Part shown: positions 1 to 17,889 of the stretch, piece by piece | How positions within the stretch are numbered: position 1 is the stretch's first letter | Layout: each line of letters opens with the position of its first letter | DNA from: Escarpia spicata | Lineage: Eukaryota; Annelida; Polychaeta; Sabellida; Siboglinidae | NCBI GenBank assembly: GCA_963995525.1 | Contig: OZ023206.1 | Coordinates: 4,166,295 to 4,230,294 of the forward strand | Direction: 5' to 3' | DNA length: 64,000 nt | Position numbers and translations under genes: made by a program | The notes under the pieces: generated by a model | Database searches by the model: none | Seen by the model: the letters and a program-made list of their open reading frames with translations, nothing else | Told to the model about the DNA's origin: nothing

Positions 1-378
1 TGACCAAAACGAGGCTAGAAATATTTTATAGTTTTTGTGTTCATCATCTTCTTGTTTATTATATATTCATTAAGGAATGAAATGGGACACGTTTTGAACA
101 ACATGCTGTCCACATGTATATGTGAATAGATTAAAGGAACATTTAATATTATAATGTCAGGCACAATGACTAAAGGAAACATCTAGCACCTTACAATCGA
201 TTCAAATATTACTTTACACATCAAGTGAAAAGAAACACCACCCTAGTATTCATAAAATTTTTAATTTTGCTATTAGAATGGTGTATTTTAAATGAAGCTT
301 AATTAGCTTGAATTGAGTTGGCAAATTAGCTGGCAAAGGATTGTGCATATTACTCATATGTCACATCATTATCTTCGT
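1..378. other. AT-rich flank, no gene seen
   Basis: No coding potential or recognisable repeat. It lies just beyond the 3' end of the minus-strand pseudogene that starts at 379. Confidence 0.5.
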
Positions 379-2216
379 TTAGTTCCTCAGTAGCCTTTTC
401 AGACTCGTCTTCTTCAGATTTCGTGAGAGAGGATTGTTGCCTGCTTCCCCACCCTCGCACAGACAAAATATTGTGCATCCTACCTTGGAGCAGCTGCAAA
501 CTGCAGTGCGACATTCAGAGGTCTTGCAGTTGCAGTGGATGAGCTGCAGTGCGACATCCAGAGGTCTTGCAGTTGCCCTGGATGAGCTGCAGTATGCCTG
601 GAGGTGCAGGACGTGTATCAGACGGTACTCCTCGTGGGAGCAGGATACCCTGGTGGTCAAGCTTTTGGGTCCATATTTGGTGGTGACTGTAGAAGTGCTA
701 CATTCCATATCGCGACTTGCGACTCAAGTAGGCATTTTGTGAGCATAGCATTCAGTTGGATCTTGTTCTTCGTGTTGGTGAAAATGACTTGCTTGGGTGG
801 AGCATGCATATCTGGTGTCAGAGTGTGTGCGCGACTTGATCTGGCTCTCTGCATCCTCGTGAATTTAGTAATGGTGCTGGGGAAATATCTGTCAAATACA
901 AGGATGACATTTGCGTTTTGTAGAGCTTGATAGACGAACACCTTAAAGGCGTCCACGTACACATAGAGTTTGTCTGACGGCCAGGCGATGACCCAGAGAA
1001 GCGCAGAAATATAATAGATTACGATGTTTGGGGATTGGACAGTTACGTTTTGACGTAGCCACTTGTTTTTGATTTAGTATCGATTTTGACTTAGCAATTT
1101 TCATTTCGCCGTCTGGGTTAAACATCGATGGTGGTAACACCTGATATGCATGCTCCACCCAAGCAAGTCATTCTCACCAACACGAAGAAGAAGATCCAAC
1201 TGAATGTAGCATTTCTACATGCAGCTAACTCGCATGCCAACATATCGTCAATGTTGATCTCACGTGAACTTGTAAATAGACCAACGACACGTGCATAGAT
1301 GAGTTCCTGGTCATAGACAAGTCCATTGTGACAACCAGCTGGCCGAGAGGATCATAGAAAGATCCCGGCCAACCACCCTTAAAGTCTCTCATTGCCCGCT
1401 GTCCAAGGTTGATGGCAGCATCCGCAATGACATCAGGGTGAGCAATTTGTCCTGTGACGATGTTCATACTTGGGTAACAGACATCATCCAAAGGGTCAAT
1501 AGAGACATCGAGCGGGTTGCGTAGGCTCAGGCGATCAGCGTGGTCTGTCTTGATTCGGCCCTCGGCTTCTTCGTTGTGGAGAGTGTGGAGAGTATTTCGT
1601 TCAGTGTTGCTTATAGCTCGATCATTTTGCGATACTTCCCCAGTTAGGGGGAAGCTCAAGGCCCGCACCACCAACTGATGGTAGTCTGTGGCCACCTATA
1701 CAGCTCCAGCTGGTCCGTGTCCCAACTGTATATACGTTGTTTCTATGAACATGTCGGTCCAAATTGAGTCATAGATGCCTGGGGTGTGACGGACGAATGC
1801 ATCATTCTGTAATTTCTTCATCGCCTTCAGATCGAGGCCTTTCATGTAATGAACATAGAAGACAGCATACCGCGCGTAGTTGTGGCAGGCAGCAGAACGT
1901 AAATAAGGTAACATGTCTTCTGCGACGAAGAGGCGGATATCCAAGTCGTCCTCAAGTCCTCCACGAGAGAGAAGTTCATCATTATGATGCCTGTTTTGAC
2001 AAGATTGTCAGTCCACATCTTCGTAGTTATGCTACGATTTGCTCGAGCGTCGAGCACTTCGATGAGTTGAGCGAACGAGGTAACTCCTTGCACCTGTACT
2101 ACACCACGGAGCAACTCCTCTACTACCATCCTGAAGGCGCGAAAGTTTTGAGTGTATTTCTTCCCTTTTAACATTTTATCAAAGCTTCCAAATGTGCCAG
2201 CTAGAACCTCTTTCAT
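379..2216 (-). pseudogene. Decayed member of a high-copy invertebrate/fish protein family with Cys-rich tail
   Basis: Reading from 2216 down to 379, conserved blocks of one long protein appear in the right order but in different frames: LAGTFGSFDKMLKGKKYTQN and MVVEELLRG (2216-1950), AEDMLPYLRSAACHNYARY with GIYDSIWTDMFIETTY (1944-1700), IDPLDD and MNIVTGQIAHPDV (about 1500-1420), PSMFNPDGEMKIAKSKSIL (about 1130-1070), FKVFVYQALQNANVILVFDR (about 940-880), and a cysteine-rich tail HCNCKTSECRTAVCSCSK ending FCLCEGG (about 545-440). From memory, this order matches an uncharacterised protein family present in very many copies in mollusc, cnidarian and fish genomes. Its tail resembles CXC/tesmin-type zinc-binding motifs. 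Frameshifts separate nearly every block, a 43-bp tandem duplication (500-585) breaks the tail, and an inverted duplicate interrupts the middle. It is a dead copy; the original function is unknown to me. Confidence 0.72.
742..1218. repeat. Inverted duplication inside the pseudogene (arms about 745-820 and 1140-1215)
   Basis: About 76 bp at 1140-1215 is nearly the exact reverse complement of 745-820; both contain GCATGCTCCACCCAAGCAAG or its complement. In 745-820 the piece sits in the sense of the minus-strand pseudogene. At 1140-1215 it is inserted backwards between the conserved blocks ending ACELAA and starting PSMFNPDGE. The copy at 1140 is therefore the newer one. Confidence 0.85.
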
Positions 2217-3112
2217 GATACTGCCAGCGGTTTAGATTTGTGTGATTTCGGGGGGTGTTTTGGCGGCCATGTTGGATTTGTATGCTAATGTAGTGGCCAA
2301 ATCACATCCATAGCCCTTCCAATAGATTTCTCGTTCTTATAAACCTGCATGGGTGTAGAACCAAAATGTATGTCTCTAGCACAAATACATAAGGAGTTAT
2401 GGCCATTTTAATTATTTTGGGGGTTGGCGGCGGCCATATTGAAAATTATTGTCTTGTGCCTTTATAAACTCATATCAGTGGACAGAAACGTATGTACTCC
2501 ATTTCCACCCTACGTGTGATTTCCTCCTGACTAACTTGCGTAATTTCCTTTCCACCCAACCTGATGTCCAATTCCTCTCTGTGTTGTCCAACCCACATCA
2601 AGGTCAGTATATGCATAAAATGACTCAAAGTTAACCTATTATCTGTATGGCCCTTTTATGAAGTTGATTAATTCTTTGAGAGTTGTTCCCCCAAGTCGTT
2701 AAGCAATAATTCATGTGTGATACTAGTAGTGTATTATATAGCATTATTTTAATTATCAGTGGCAGAATTAGTTTAAGTCTATTAAGTGTACCGATTATTC
2801 TAGAACATTTCTTTGATACATTTCAGTGGTTTTTTTTTCAGTTTAGAAGTGTCTAAAGTTAATCCCAAGAAATTATAATTGAACAAGTTTTGTTATTACT
2901 ATATTGTTTATTTTAGGAACCATGCCAATAACCAATCAACACAAACTTATGCGTTAGCCGAATAACGGGTCGGAGCAACAGAACAGCTAGTCTAGTCGAC
3001 ACTTCAGCGCACCAGTCGGTCGTGTTTCAAGAGCTACATCCGCCGCCACTTGGACCGTAGAACTAGGTCACGTCACACGGGCATTGTTGCCATTTGAACT
3101 TTCAAACAAGGC
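2217..3112. other. Intergenic region upstream of DCXR
   Basis: No gene is visible. Two short similar stretches, GGCGGCCATGTTGGATTTG near 2262 and GGCGGCCATATTGAAAATT near 2427, look like ends of an unidentified repeat. The last 200 bp should contain the DCXR promoter. Confidence 0.4.
2932..2936 (+). promoter_or_regulatory. CCAAT box candidate upstream of DCXR
   Basis: The sequence AATAACCAATCAACA sits about 180 bp before the DCXR start codon. No TATA box is evident between it and the ATG. The motif is short, so this is only suggestive. Confidence 0.25.
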
Positions 3113-10607
<7,495 letters not shown>

Positions 10608-10782
10608 ATTGGTGGCTCTTCTGCACGTACAACTCGAAACTAGTCCTATCCAAGGCGCAACACAGACCTATTTACCACTATAGCATACGTGAACGAATAC
10701 TAATTTAGTTTGACTTTTAACACGGATATGTCACAATGTTAGTCCAAATTGTGCTCTTGTGCAGCCAAGATTGATATCGTGA

Positions 10783-10912
10783 AATAAATTAACAGTTCAC
10801 ACCATTGTTTCTGATGTCTGTAAGAAATGTCCACTTCAAGTGCAGGAGGACGCCACCTCGCGGTGTCCCAACGACTAATTCTGACTTGATAAAAATAATC
10901 CGCAGAAATAAA
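10783..10912 (+). terminator. DCXR polyadenylation signals
   Basis: AATAAA hexamers occur at 10783-10788 and 10907-10912, about 175 and 300 bp after the DCXR stop codon. Either could end the transcript. No transcript evidence is available. Confidence 0.5.
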
Positions 10913-10930
10913 TGAGAGTGCTGTCAAAGT

Positions 10931-11315
10931 CTACTATTCGTAACAGGTAAAACAGCTTTCCTAGTATGTTGTGCAAACGAGCAAGCATGCATGCGCGTAC
11001 ACGCGCACAACTATACTAATCTTAAGCTCGGGACATCAACCTCGGTTGGTCCTAAACAATTCTTTGGAAGGAAATGTCATGACCTGCGTTGGTTACAGCT
11101 GACCGACTCGCGTTGGTTTGTGGCTTCAAGGAGTGGAATTATATCGGCCCATAAGCTCCGGCATTCCAAGCCGGTGTGGTCATCCATGCCACGAGATGTA
11201 ATCCTATCAGTATTGGCGCACATCAAAGTGCAACAAAAATAGAAAGTTTACCTGCCTTCATACCGTGTCTTTATTTGGTTTTATTTATGTGATACAATGT
11301 TATAACAACTTTGCT
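10931..11315. other. Spacer between DCXR and the 12-bp minisatellite
   Basis: An open stretch at 10991-11242 has no features I recognise and no clear start context. Nothing else is seen. Confidence 0.4.
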
Positions 11316-11686
11316 TACATGTTATGTTACATGTTATGGTACATGTTATGTTACATGTTATGTTACATGTTATGTTACATGTTATGGTACATGTTATGTT
11401 CATGTTATGTTACATGTTAGGTTACATGTTATGGTACATGTTAGGTTACAAGTTATGTTACATGTTATGTTACATGTTATGTCATATGTTATGTTACATG
11501 TTATGTTACATGTTATGTTACATGTTATGTTACACGTTATGTTACACGTTATGTTACACGTTATGTTACACGTTATGTTACACGTTATGTTACATGTTAT
11601 GTTACATGCTATGTTACACGCTATGTTACACGTTATGTTACACGTTATGTTACACGTTATGTTACACGTTATGTTACATGTTATGG
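11316..11686. repeat. 12-bp minisatellite, about 31 copies
   Basis: The unit is TACATGTTATGT with variants in which ATG becomes ACG or TTATG becomes TTAGG. The ACG variants cluster in the second half, suggesting local expansion of one variant. Each unit adds four codons, so frames reading MLHV or CYVT repeats stay open; these are not genes. Confidence 0.96.
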
Positions 11687-11920
11687 TGCATCAAACTTGT
11701 TCAAATGCGTACATAATATTACAAATCTATTATAATTATACCGATCGATGCAGATTCATAGATAGCCATGCGCAAACGGCGGAAGTTGGTATTCCAAGGT
11801 GGCGCACATAATGACGAAGCTTTCAAAAGGCAAAGCATATATATGACGTTATTTATGTGATACACGCACAACGCCGGCTCTTATTATGTTTAAGAAGATA
11901 TTCTGTGATGTTGATATCCA

Positions 11921-12305
11921 GTGCAATACACTCCGGGTGGCAATAATAATAATAAGAGTATCCAGCTTCGATCATCTAGTTCTGACCTACTTTTTGTTCC
12001 TAGAGTCAACACTAACATTGGAACTAGGGTTTTTTCTGTTGCTGCACCAACTCTTTGGAATATGCTTCCTCTTAGTGTTAGATCAGTTGAAAATATTACA
12101 AAATTCCGTCGTCATTTAAAAACGTATCTTTACAACCTTGCTTATCCACCTTAGCTCCCTAGCGCCTTGACCCATCTGTTGACAACTGGAAAACTACTTA
12201 TGGACTTTGAGATTGACCAACCCTTTTGTTTTGATGCGCCTCTGAGCTTGGTTTCCAAGGATTTAGGCGCAATAGAAGTTATCTTATTATTAGTATTATT
12301 ATTAT
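11921..12305 (+). mobile_element. 3' end of a Jockey/CR1-like LINE with (ATT)n tail
   Basis: The frame from 11921 to 12154 contains LLFVPRVNTNIGTRVFSVAA and PTLWNMLPLSVRSVENITKF, the standard C-terminus of a LINE reverse-transcriptase protein. It stops after NLAYPP. A non-coding tail follows and ends in an ATT microsatellite at about 12283-12305, a typical LINE 3' end. The same family supplies the fragment at 22690-23490 (here family A). It is strongly 5'-truncated. Confidence 0.82.
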
Positions 12306-12381
12306 GCGCGATATCTAACTTATAATTAATTAATGCGCTTGCAATATAAAAATCGTAATTTGTATTTTATGGCCACATTAT

Positions 12382-12752
12382 TGTCTACACGGTAATTGTT
12401 GTATCATCATTGTCTACATGGTAATTGTTGTATCATCATTGTCTACATGGTAATTGTTGTATCATCATTGTCTACATGGTAATTGTTGTACCATCATTGT
12501 CTACATGGTAATTGTTGTATCATAATTGTCTACATGGTAATTGTTGTATCATCATTGTCTACATGGTAATTGTTGTATCATCATTGTCTACATGGTAATT
12601 GTTGTATCATCATTGTCTACATGGTAATTGTTGTATCATCATTGTCTACATGGTAATTGTTGTATCATCATTGTCTACATGGTAATTGTTGTATCATCAT
12701 TGTCTACATGGTAATTGTTGTATCATCATTGTCTACATGGTAATTGTTGTAT
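12382..12752. repeat. 29-bp minisatellite, about 13 copies
   Basis: The period is 29 bp, seen at 12382, 12411 and onward; units begin TGTCTACATGGTAATTGTTG. The copies are almost identical, so the expansion is recent. 29 is not a multiple of 3, so no long frame is produced. Confidence 0.96.
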
Positions 12753-13104
12753 AATCTAGCACTTTTGTGATCTGGACCATTAGTGATTGTGTGCCTAGTA
12801 GTTCTTCTTCACAATAGCGTGGTGACGCCTGAACAAGAGGACTTAATTAGTACATGTGTCTAATAATGTAATTACAATTGTACAATATTATTATTACGAC
12901 AGTGGCAGAACAAATCGATTACTCATACAGTACATGTCCAGAAATCAACACAACTATAACATTCCTGTCCTCCATGGCCCGGATATCTACAAATGTATAC
13001 GATTTTAAACAAACTTTCATACATAGTAACCTCACCTTGTCTTGTATGCGTACATAAGTAGATGAGTTGACAGTAACATGGTCTACAAGTTGTTGTACCC
13101 AAAA
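12753..13104. other. Spacer between minisatellites
   Basis: Nothing recognisable. The sequence is AT-rich and single copy in this window. Confidence 0.4.
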
Positions 13105-13310
13105 GCAATATATGAAACACAGTACAAACACCTGCTGTTCTATAACAACCATGACGCAATATATGAAACATAATACAAACATATGTTGTTCTACAACAAC
13201 CATGACGCAATATATGAAACATAGTACAAACATATGTTGTTCTACAACAACCATGACGCAATATATGAAACATAGTACAAACATATGTTGTTCTACAACA
13301 ACGATGACGC
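13105..13310. repeat. 51-bp minisatellite, about 4 copies
   Basis: ATGACGCAATATATGAAACA recurs at 13151, 13202 and 13253, with a diverged first copy near 13105. The period is 51 bp, so 17-residue repeats appear in open frames on both strands. The repeat also contains short inverted TTGT/ACAA pairs. Confidence 0.93.
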
Positions 13311-13590
13311 AGTTGCCAACCTTTCAGTGTGTCCTTTCCATGTTATCATTTTCTTGTGCGACTGATTGTAGAAATCGCACTTTGCACCAATATATACGTA
13401 GCTTAGATCACCTGTTACACAAAACCCAATACCAGACGTCAAGCATGCGATGTTTACTACAGGACAGGCGTACAACATGGACTGAAATCACAAGCCAAAC
13501 ATATGCCCGAAAGACGGCTTTGTAATGCACAAACGTCGTGTAAACTCCATTCGTACTTCGGTCTTCTTTTTCGTTATTCTACGCTCACTA

Positions 13591-13840
13591 GCTGTCGACT
13601 GTCATGCGCAGCAACACGACACTAGCTCGACATAGGTGGTTATGCAAGACGAACTCAATCCAATAACTCCCTACCCAGGTACCGGCATGCGATCAAGACT
13701 ACACCATTGATGCTAGCTGTCGACTATCATGCGCTGCAACACGACACTAGCTCGGCATAGGTGGTTATGCAAGACGAACTCAATCCAATAACTCCCTACC
13801 CAGGTACCGGCATACGATCAAGACTACACCATTGATGCTA
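13591..13840. repeat. 125-bp tandem duplication
   Basis: Two units, 13591-13715 and 13716-13840, are nearly identical, and a few bases of a third (GCTGTCG) follow at 13841. No coding potential is seen. Confidence 0.93.
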
Positions 13841-13857
13841 GCTGTCGTTTGGTGGTG

Positions 13858-14345
13858 CTTAGAATTGTCATTAGAGGAAGAATTAATAATACCGCTGTAC
13901 AAAACAATAGTTAGGCCTCGTTTAGAATATTATATACAAGTGCCATGTCGCAAGAAGAATATAGATATGCTACAAAGATTAAAGAGGGGAGCGATTAAAA
14001 TGACAACAACTCTGAGGGATCTTAGTTACGATATACGCCTAAAAGAATGTTGTTTAACAATAATAGAGACAAGGAGATTGAGAGGAGATCAGATAGAAGT
14101 GTTTAAAATATTGAATGGTTACGAAAATATTGATAGTAATATTTTGTTCTCAGTTAAGAAAGATAGAAGGACTAGAGGACATGAAGTTACATTAGTAAAG
14201 GACCAGTGTAGATTAAATATAAGAAAGTTCTCATTTTCACAAAGGACTGTAAATAAATGGAATAGATTATATGCTGATTGTGTGTGTGTGCTAGTAGCGT
14301 GAATATGTTTAAAAATAAAATCGACACACACCTTACACTAGTTGA
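13858..14345 (+). mobile_element. LINE family B: C-terminal fragment of reverse-transcriptase ORF
   Basis: One frame reads ELIIPLYKTIVRPRLEYY, LRDLSYDIRLKECCLTIIET, RRLRGDQIEVFKILNGYENI and FSFSQRTVNKWNRL. This is the thumb/C-terminal region of a CR1-like LINE RT. Related fragments lie at 14960-15745 and 23500-24013. It is 5'-truncated and the C-terminus is frame-disturbed near 14300. Confidence 0.82.
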
Positions 14346-14570
14346 TCTGGTACCGACAGGGACGGATTCAGCGCGTCGTAATTGGCGACACATTTTCGGG
14401 TACAACTCCTCTGACGTCTGGTGTTCCGCAAAGGTCCGTCCTAGGCCCACTGCTCTTCTCGTTGTATGTGCAACTAATTGGTGATATCATCAGAAACCAT
14501 GGCCTTTGCTACCAACACTACGCTGATGATTTACAACTCTACTCCACTTTGGTCTCAGTACAACCGCTTA
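14342..14570 (+). mobile_element. LINE reverse-transcriptase palm fragment with YADD box
   Basis: The frame contains GTTPLTSGVPQRSVLGPLLF and, after about 25 residues, CYQHYADDLQLYSTL. SGVPQGS-type and YADD boxes are the central RT motifs, and YADD holds catalytic aspartates. The fragment is only about 75 codons, abutting the family B piece before it, so two LINE copies are nested or joined here. Confidence 0.78.
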
Positions 14571-14684
14571 CGCTGCTGTTTTACGTCGAATGGAAGCATG
14601 CGCCACGAAATTTTTTTAATCTGGCGCTATAATAGATTAAATATAATATTATTATTTCCCTTGACATTTCAAAAAAAATGCGTC

Positions 14685-14935
14685 TGTGTGTGAATATATG
14701 CTCAGCACAAGAGCGTTTGGGCCTAAAGCCTGCTTGTTCCTCACGCAGTTCACCAACTACCACATCTCGCATTCGGTTCAGTATCATCTGGCAGTAGACT
14801 TTCCCTGGTACTGACAGCAATGTCAGACCTCTCCAGTTGTCACATTCAGTCAGGTTTCCTTTCGTTGAGATACAGAGAACAGCACCGTCTTTCCAGTCTC
14901 CAGGAACGATGCCCGAGTCCCAGATCTGTATAAAA
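14685..14935 (-). mobile_element. RTE/CR1-type reverse-transcriptase fragment, antisense
   Basis: On the minus strand the frame reads IWDSGIVPGDWKDGAVLCIS, GNLTECDNWRGLTLLSVPGK and LREEQAGFRPKRSCAEHIFT. These are the fingers-domain motifs of a LINE RT (DWK..., NWRG..., EEQAGFRPGRS-type). It is truncated on both sides. It lies between two plus-strand LINE fragments, so several insertions are layered here. Confidence 0.82.
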
Positions 14936-14959
14936 TAGTTGTGAAAGTAGTGGCGCTTA

Positions 14960-15745
14960 GAATTTCCACACACGTCAAAAGGATCAATACTGGGACCTAT
15001 ATTATATTTAATATATATCAACGATTTGGACGATGATATAACAAGCAAGGAGTTTAAATTTATGGATGATACAAACGTGTTTAGAAGTATTAAAAGTAAT
15101 GAAGATAGACATCATTTACAAAACGATCTTGACAAGTTGATCAAATGGTCTGAAAAATGGCAAATGTTGTTTAATTTTGGGAAATGTAAATGCCTACATA
15201 CATGACATGGGAACGAAGATGTACAATATACAATGGGGAGTTCTGTACTAAGTACTTTTGTAAAAGAAAAGGACTTAGGGTTATGTGCTGGTATGAAGGT
15301 ATCAGAGCAGTGCGGTATTGCCGCTTCAAAGGGAAATCAAATAGGTGGATTAATTAAGCGAAATATAATGTATAAGGAAAAGAGCTAACAATACCGCTGT
15401 ACAAAACAATAGTTAGGCCTCATTTAGAATATTGTATTCAAGCGTGGAGGCCATATTGCAGGAAGGACACATATATGCTAGAAAGAATACAGAGGAGAGC
15501 AACTAAAAATGATACAAAAACTGAGGGATCTTAGTTACGAAATACGCCTAAAAGAATCTGGTTTAACCACACTACAGACCAGGAGACTGAAAGGAGATCA
15601 AATAGAAGTGATTAAAATATTGAATGGTTATGAAAATATTGACAGAAATATTTGTTCTCAGTTAAGAAAGATAGGAGGACTAGAGGACATGAAGTTACAT
15701 TAGTAAAGGCGCAGTGTAGATTATATATAAGACTTCCGACGCCCC
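14960..15745 (+). mobile_element. LINE family B: RT palm to C-terminus, broken
   Basis: With frame changes the region reads INTGTYIIFNIYQ-like then LINDLDDDIT-like sequence, FMDDTNVFRSIKSNE (an FADD box with Ala replaced by Met), LDKLIKWSEKWQMLFNFGKC, KEKDLGLCAGMKVSEQCGI, and RDLSYEIRLKESGLTTLQTR. It is the same family as 13858-14345 but extends further upstream into the RT palm. Stops and frameshifts show it is dead. Confidence 0.75.
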
Positions 15746-16059
15746 GAAATCAGATAATGATACACCTATTTTATCGCAGGAGATTATTGCTCGTCCTGTA
15801 AAGTGTTGATTGTTCATTAAGGTCCCATACGTGGGATGTAGATTAATGTCGGTAGAACGTATAAAAGCAGACAGAACTATAGAGATTGAGTCGTCTCTTT
15901 CTGGTTGCTACATGTTATGCTGTTGTACATTGTACAATAAAAGCCAATGCAATAGGTCAAATCTGGACTTCTGCTGTGTTTAATGTGAGTCAGTCTTCGC
16001 CAATCGTGTCTAGGGAGAATCCTGAACGAAGTAGGGAGGACACCTAGTCAGGCTGCGAT

Positions 16060-16560
16060 GACTTGTACAACGTGAAGAAACGGATGTATATGGCAGCACG
16101 ACGGAATATGGCGGGTGTCGAAAGCGTCACGTGAAGAACGAACGTAAGCGGAAATACGACGGCATAAGGTGGGCGTAGAAAGAACGAATGTAGGCTGCGG
16201 TACGACGGCACACGGAGGGCTTCGAAGGCGTGACGTGATTAACGAACATATGCAGCAGTAAGACAGCACACGGAGGGCTTCGAAGGCGTCACGTGGAGAA
16301 CGAATGTAGGCGGCGGTACGACGGCACACGGAGGGCTTCGAAGGCGTCACGTGGAGAGCGAATGTAGGCGGCGGTACGACAGCACACGGAGCGCTTCGAA
16401 GGCGTCACGTGATGAACGAACGTATGCAGCAGTAAGACAGCACACGGAGGGCGTCGAAGGCGCCACGTGAAGAACGAACGTATACAGCAATAAGACAGCA
16501 CACGGAGGGCGTCGAAGCATATCTCACACGAGGCCACGCTCACGCACATAGTGATCAAAG
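16060..16560. repeat. 58-bp minisatellite, about 8 copies, each with CACGTG
   Basis: CACGGAGGG-type starts recur at 16211, 16269, 16327, 16385, 16443 and 16501, exactly 58 bp apart, with more diverged units before 16211. Most units contain GTCACGTG(A/G), an E-box palindrome. Minus-strand shadow frames read repeated CRRTAAYIRS-type peptides. Confidence 0.92.
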
Positions 16561-16674
16561 TCCTAAGACACACGCGCAGGTTCGGGAATGATGTCTCGTG
16601 TAACCCATTTCACTACCCATTTAAGGAGATTAAGGTAGTGACAAGCCGGCTTCCTCAGCCTTTTCTCCCGCCAT

Positions 16675-17660
16675 TCATCTTCTCCTCCGCTCCCTTCTTT
16701 CTGTTGCTATCCCCATTTCCTCGAAGAACGCGGTGGCCTTCGCCTTTGCCTCTTCAACGACGTTTTCGCGTTCCTCTTCGCAGAATAGAACAACAAGAGC
16801 CCCCAGTTTGGTCGCGCAACTGTCCAGCCCGAGCACAGGCTTTTGGAGGAATATCTGAACATTATTGATCTCTCTCAGGATTGGACGCCAGAAAGCCAGG
16901 TAGGCAATAAATGTGTAAGACATCACACATGACAGGAGGATGGCGGTGATAAATGCATCGGTGATAAACTCCAGACTGGACGCAACTGCATCCACGGCAT
17001 TATGTCTCGAGCTCCATCAAGTCTCGCAAGTCCTGTTGACGGTCTTTCCCGAGACGTGTTGCTTGTTTTTGGCGGATGAGAGACTCTCTCGGTGGCCTCG
17101 GAATGCGAGGTTTTGTCTGCAGAAGATGCGAATGCAGTCCAGAATACGGTTCAGTATCTCCCGCCACCTGGCCGCAACATGGTTAACCTCTTCTTGGCTT
17201 GCGCTGTCAATTGTTGCTCCTATCGCCAGGCGCTTGCGGAGCTCGGTCCACAGCATGCGGGCTTCCTCGTGACCCGGTGTCTCCTCCTGGGCGCCGATAC
17301 GAGAATTGAGCTTCATCCAGTTATTGAATCTAGATGATCTTCCAAAGCTGCTTGTTCCGGTGCCGAACAAACGACAACAGAAGCATTGCACACAACCTAA
17401 GGAGGGCGAATGCATGAACCATGAACGGAAAAGCTGCTCCCGTTGCTTAGCGCCTTGTACAACCATCTGCTCCTGTTCTTCTCTGGGTTGGCTGGGAAGG
17501 GCCCGTCTTTGTTCTGGAGGCCAAGAGGCCCCCTCCGAACCAACTCTAGCCGTAGCTCATCTGGGACATTTCGGGGCCAGGTAATTGCGTCGTGGAAGAT
17601 GTTCTCATCTAGCTGCTCCTCCGCATCGCCGTTGACCTCACGCACGGCCGCTGTGCGTTA
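16675..17660 (-). pseudogene. hAT transposase relic, ZMYM1-like, internally deleted
   Basis: Minus-strand blocks in order: TWPRNVPDELRLELVRRGPL (about 17590-17530), FRSWFMHSPSLGCVQCFCCR leading to LFGTGTSSFGRSSRFNNWMK (about 17430-17320), a TTF-type zinc-finger region, then CIRIFCRQNLAFRGHRES (about 17115-17060). Then the frame jumps to WSSRHNAVDAVASSLEFITD (about 17010-16950) and AYLAFWRPILREINNVQIFL. ZMYM1-like hAT proteins have the RNase H-like catalytic core between the FRGHRE and the W(S)ARxDAV blocks; here it is absent. A frameshift near 17420 also breaks it. It is a non-autonomous deletion derivative or decayed copy. The 5' terminal sequence lies at 17815-17889. Confidence 0.8.
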
Positions 17661-17814
17661 CGTACACCAGTATTGGCTAGTGTCAACTGAGTTACATTTG
17701 ATATATTCAAGCATGACTACTTCAATATGTATGTAGTATAACAGCGATGTGTTCAGAATTCACGTGGACCACAACGTATAAATATGTATGAATTGTGTAT
17801 AAGAAAAACAATCC

Positions 17815-17889
17815 CCCTAAAGTGCCGCCCCCAAAAAAGTGCCGCTGGGGGGAATTGCCTCTATCGCACCCCCCTCGTTACGCCAGTGC
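17815..17889 (-). mobile_element. hAT terminal inverted repeat candidate (5' end of the ZMYM1-like element)
   Basis: Read on the minus strand from 17889 the sequence begins CACTGGCGTAACGAGGGGGG and continues with two GGCGGCACTTT-like motifs. CA(G/C)TGGCGTA is the usual start of hAT elements of this type. It lies about 230 bp upstream of the minus-strand transposase and marks where that element joins the plus-strand hAT sequence. I could not find the matching end on the other side. Confidence 0.5.

Noticed and set aside
17017..17272. Plus-strand open frames over the ZMYM1-like relic
   Set aside because: The minus strand carries the recognisable hAT blocks; plus frames are shadows.
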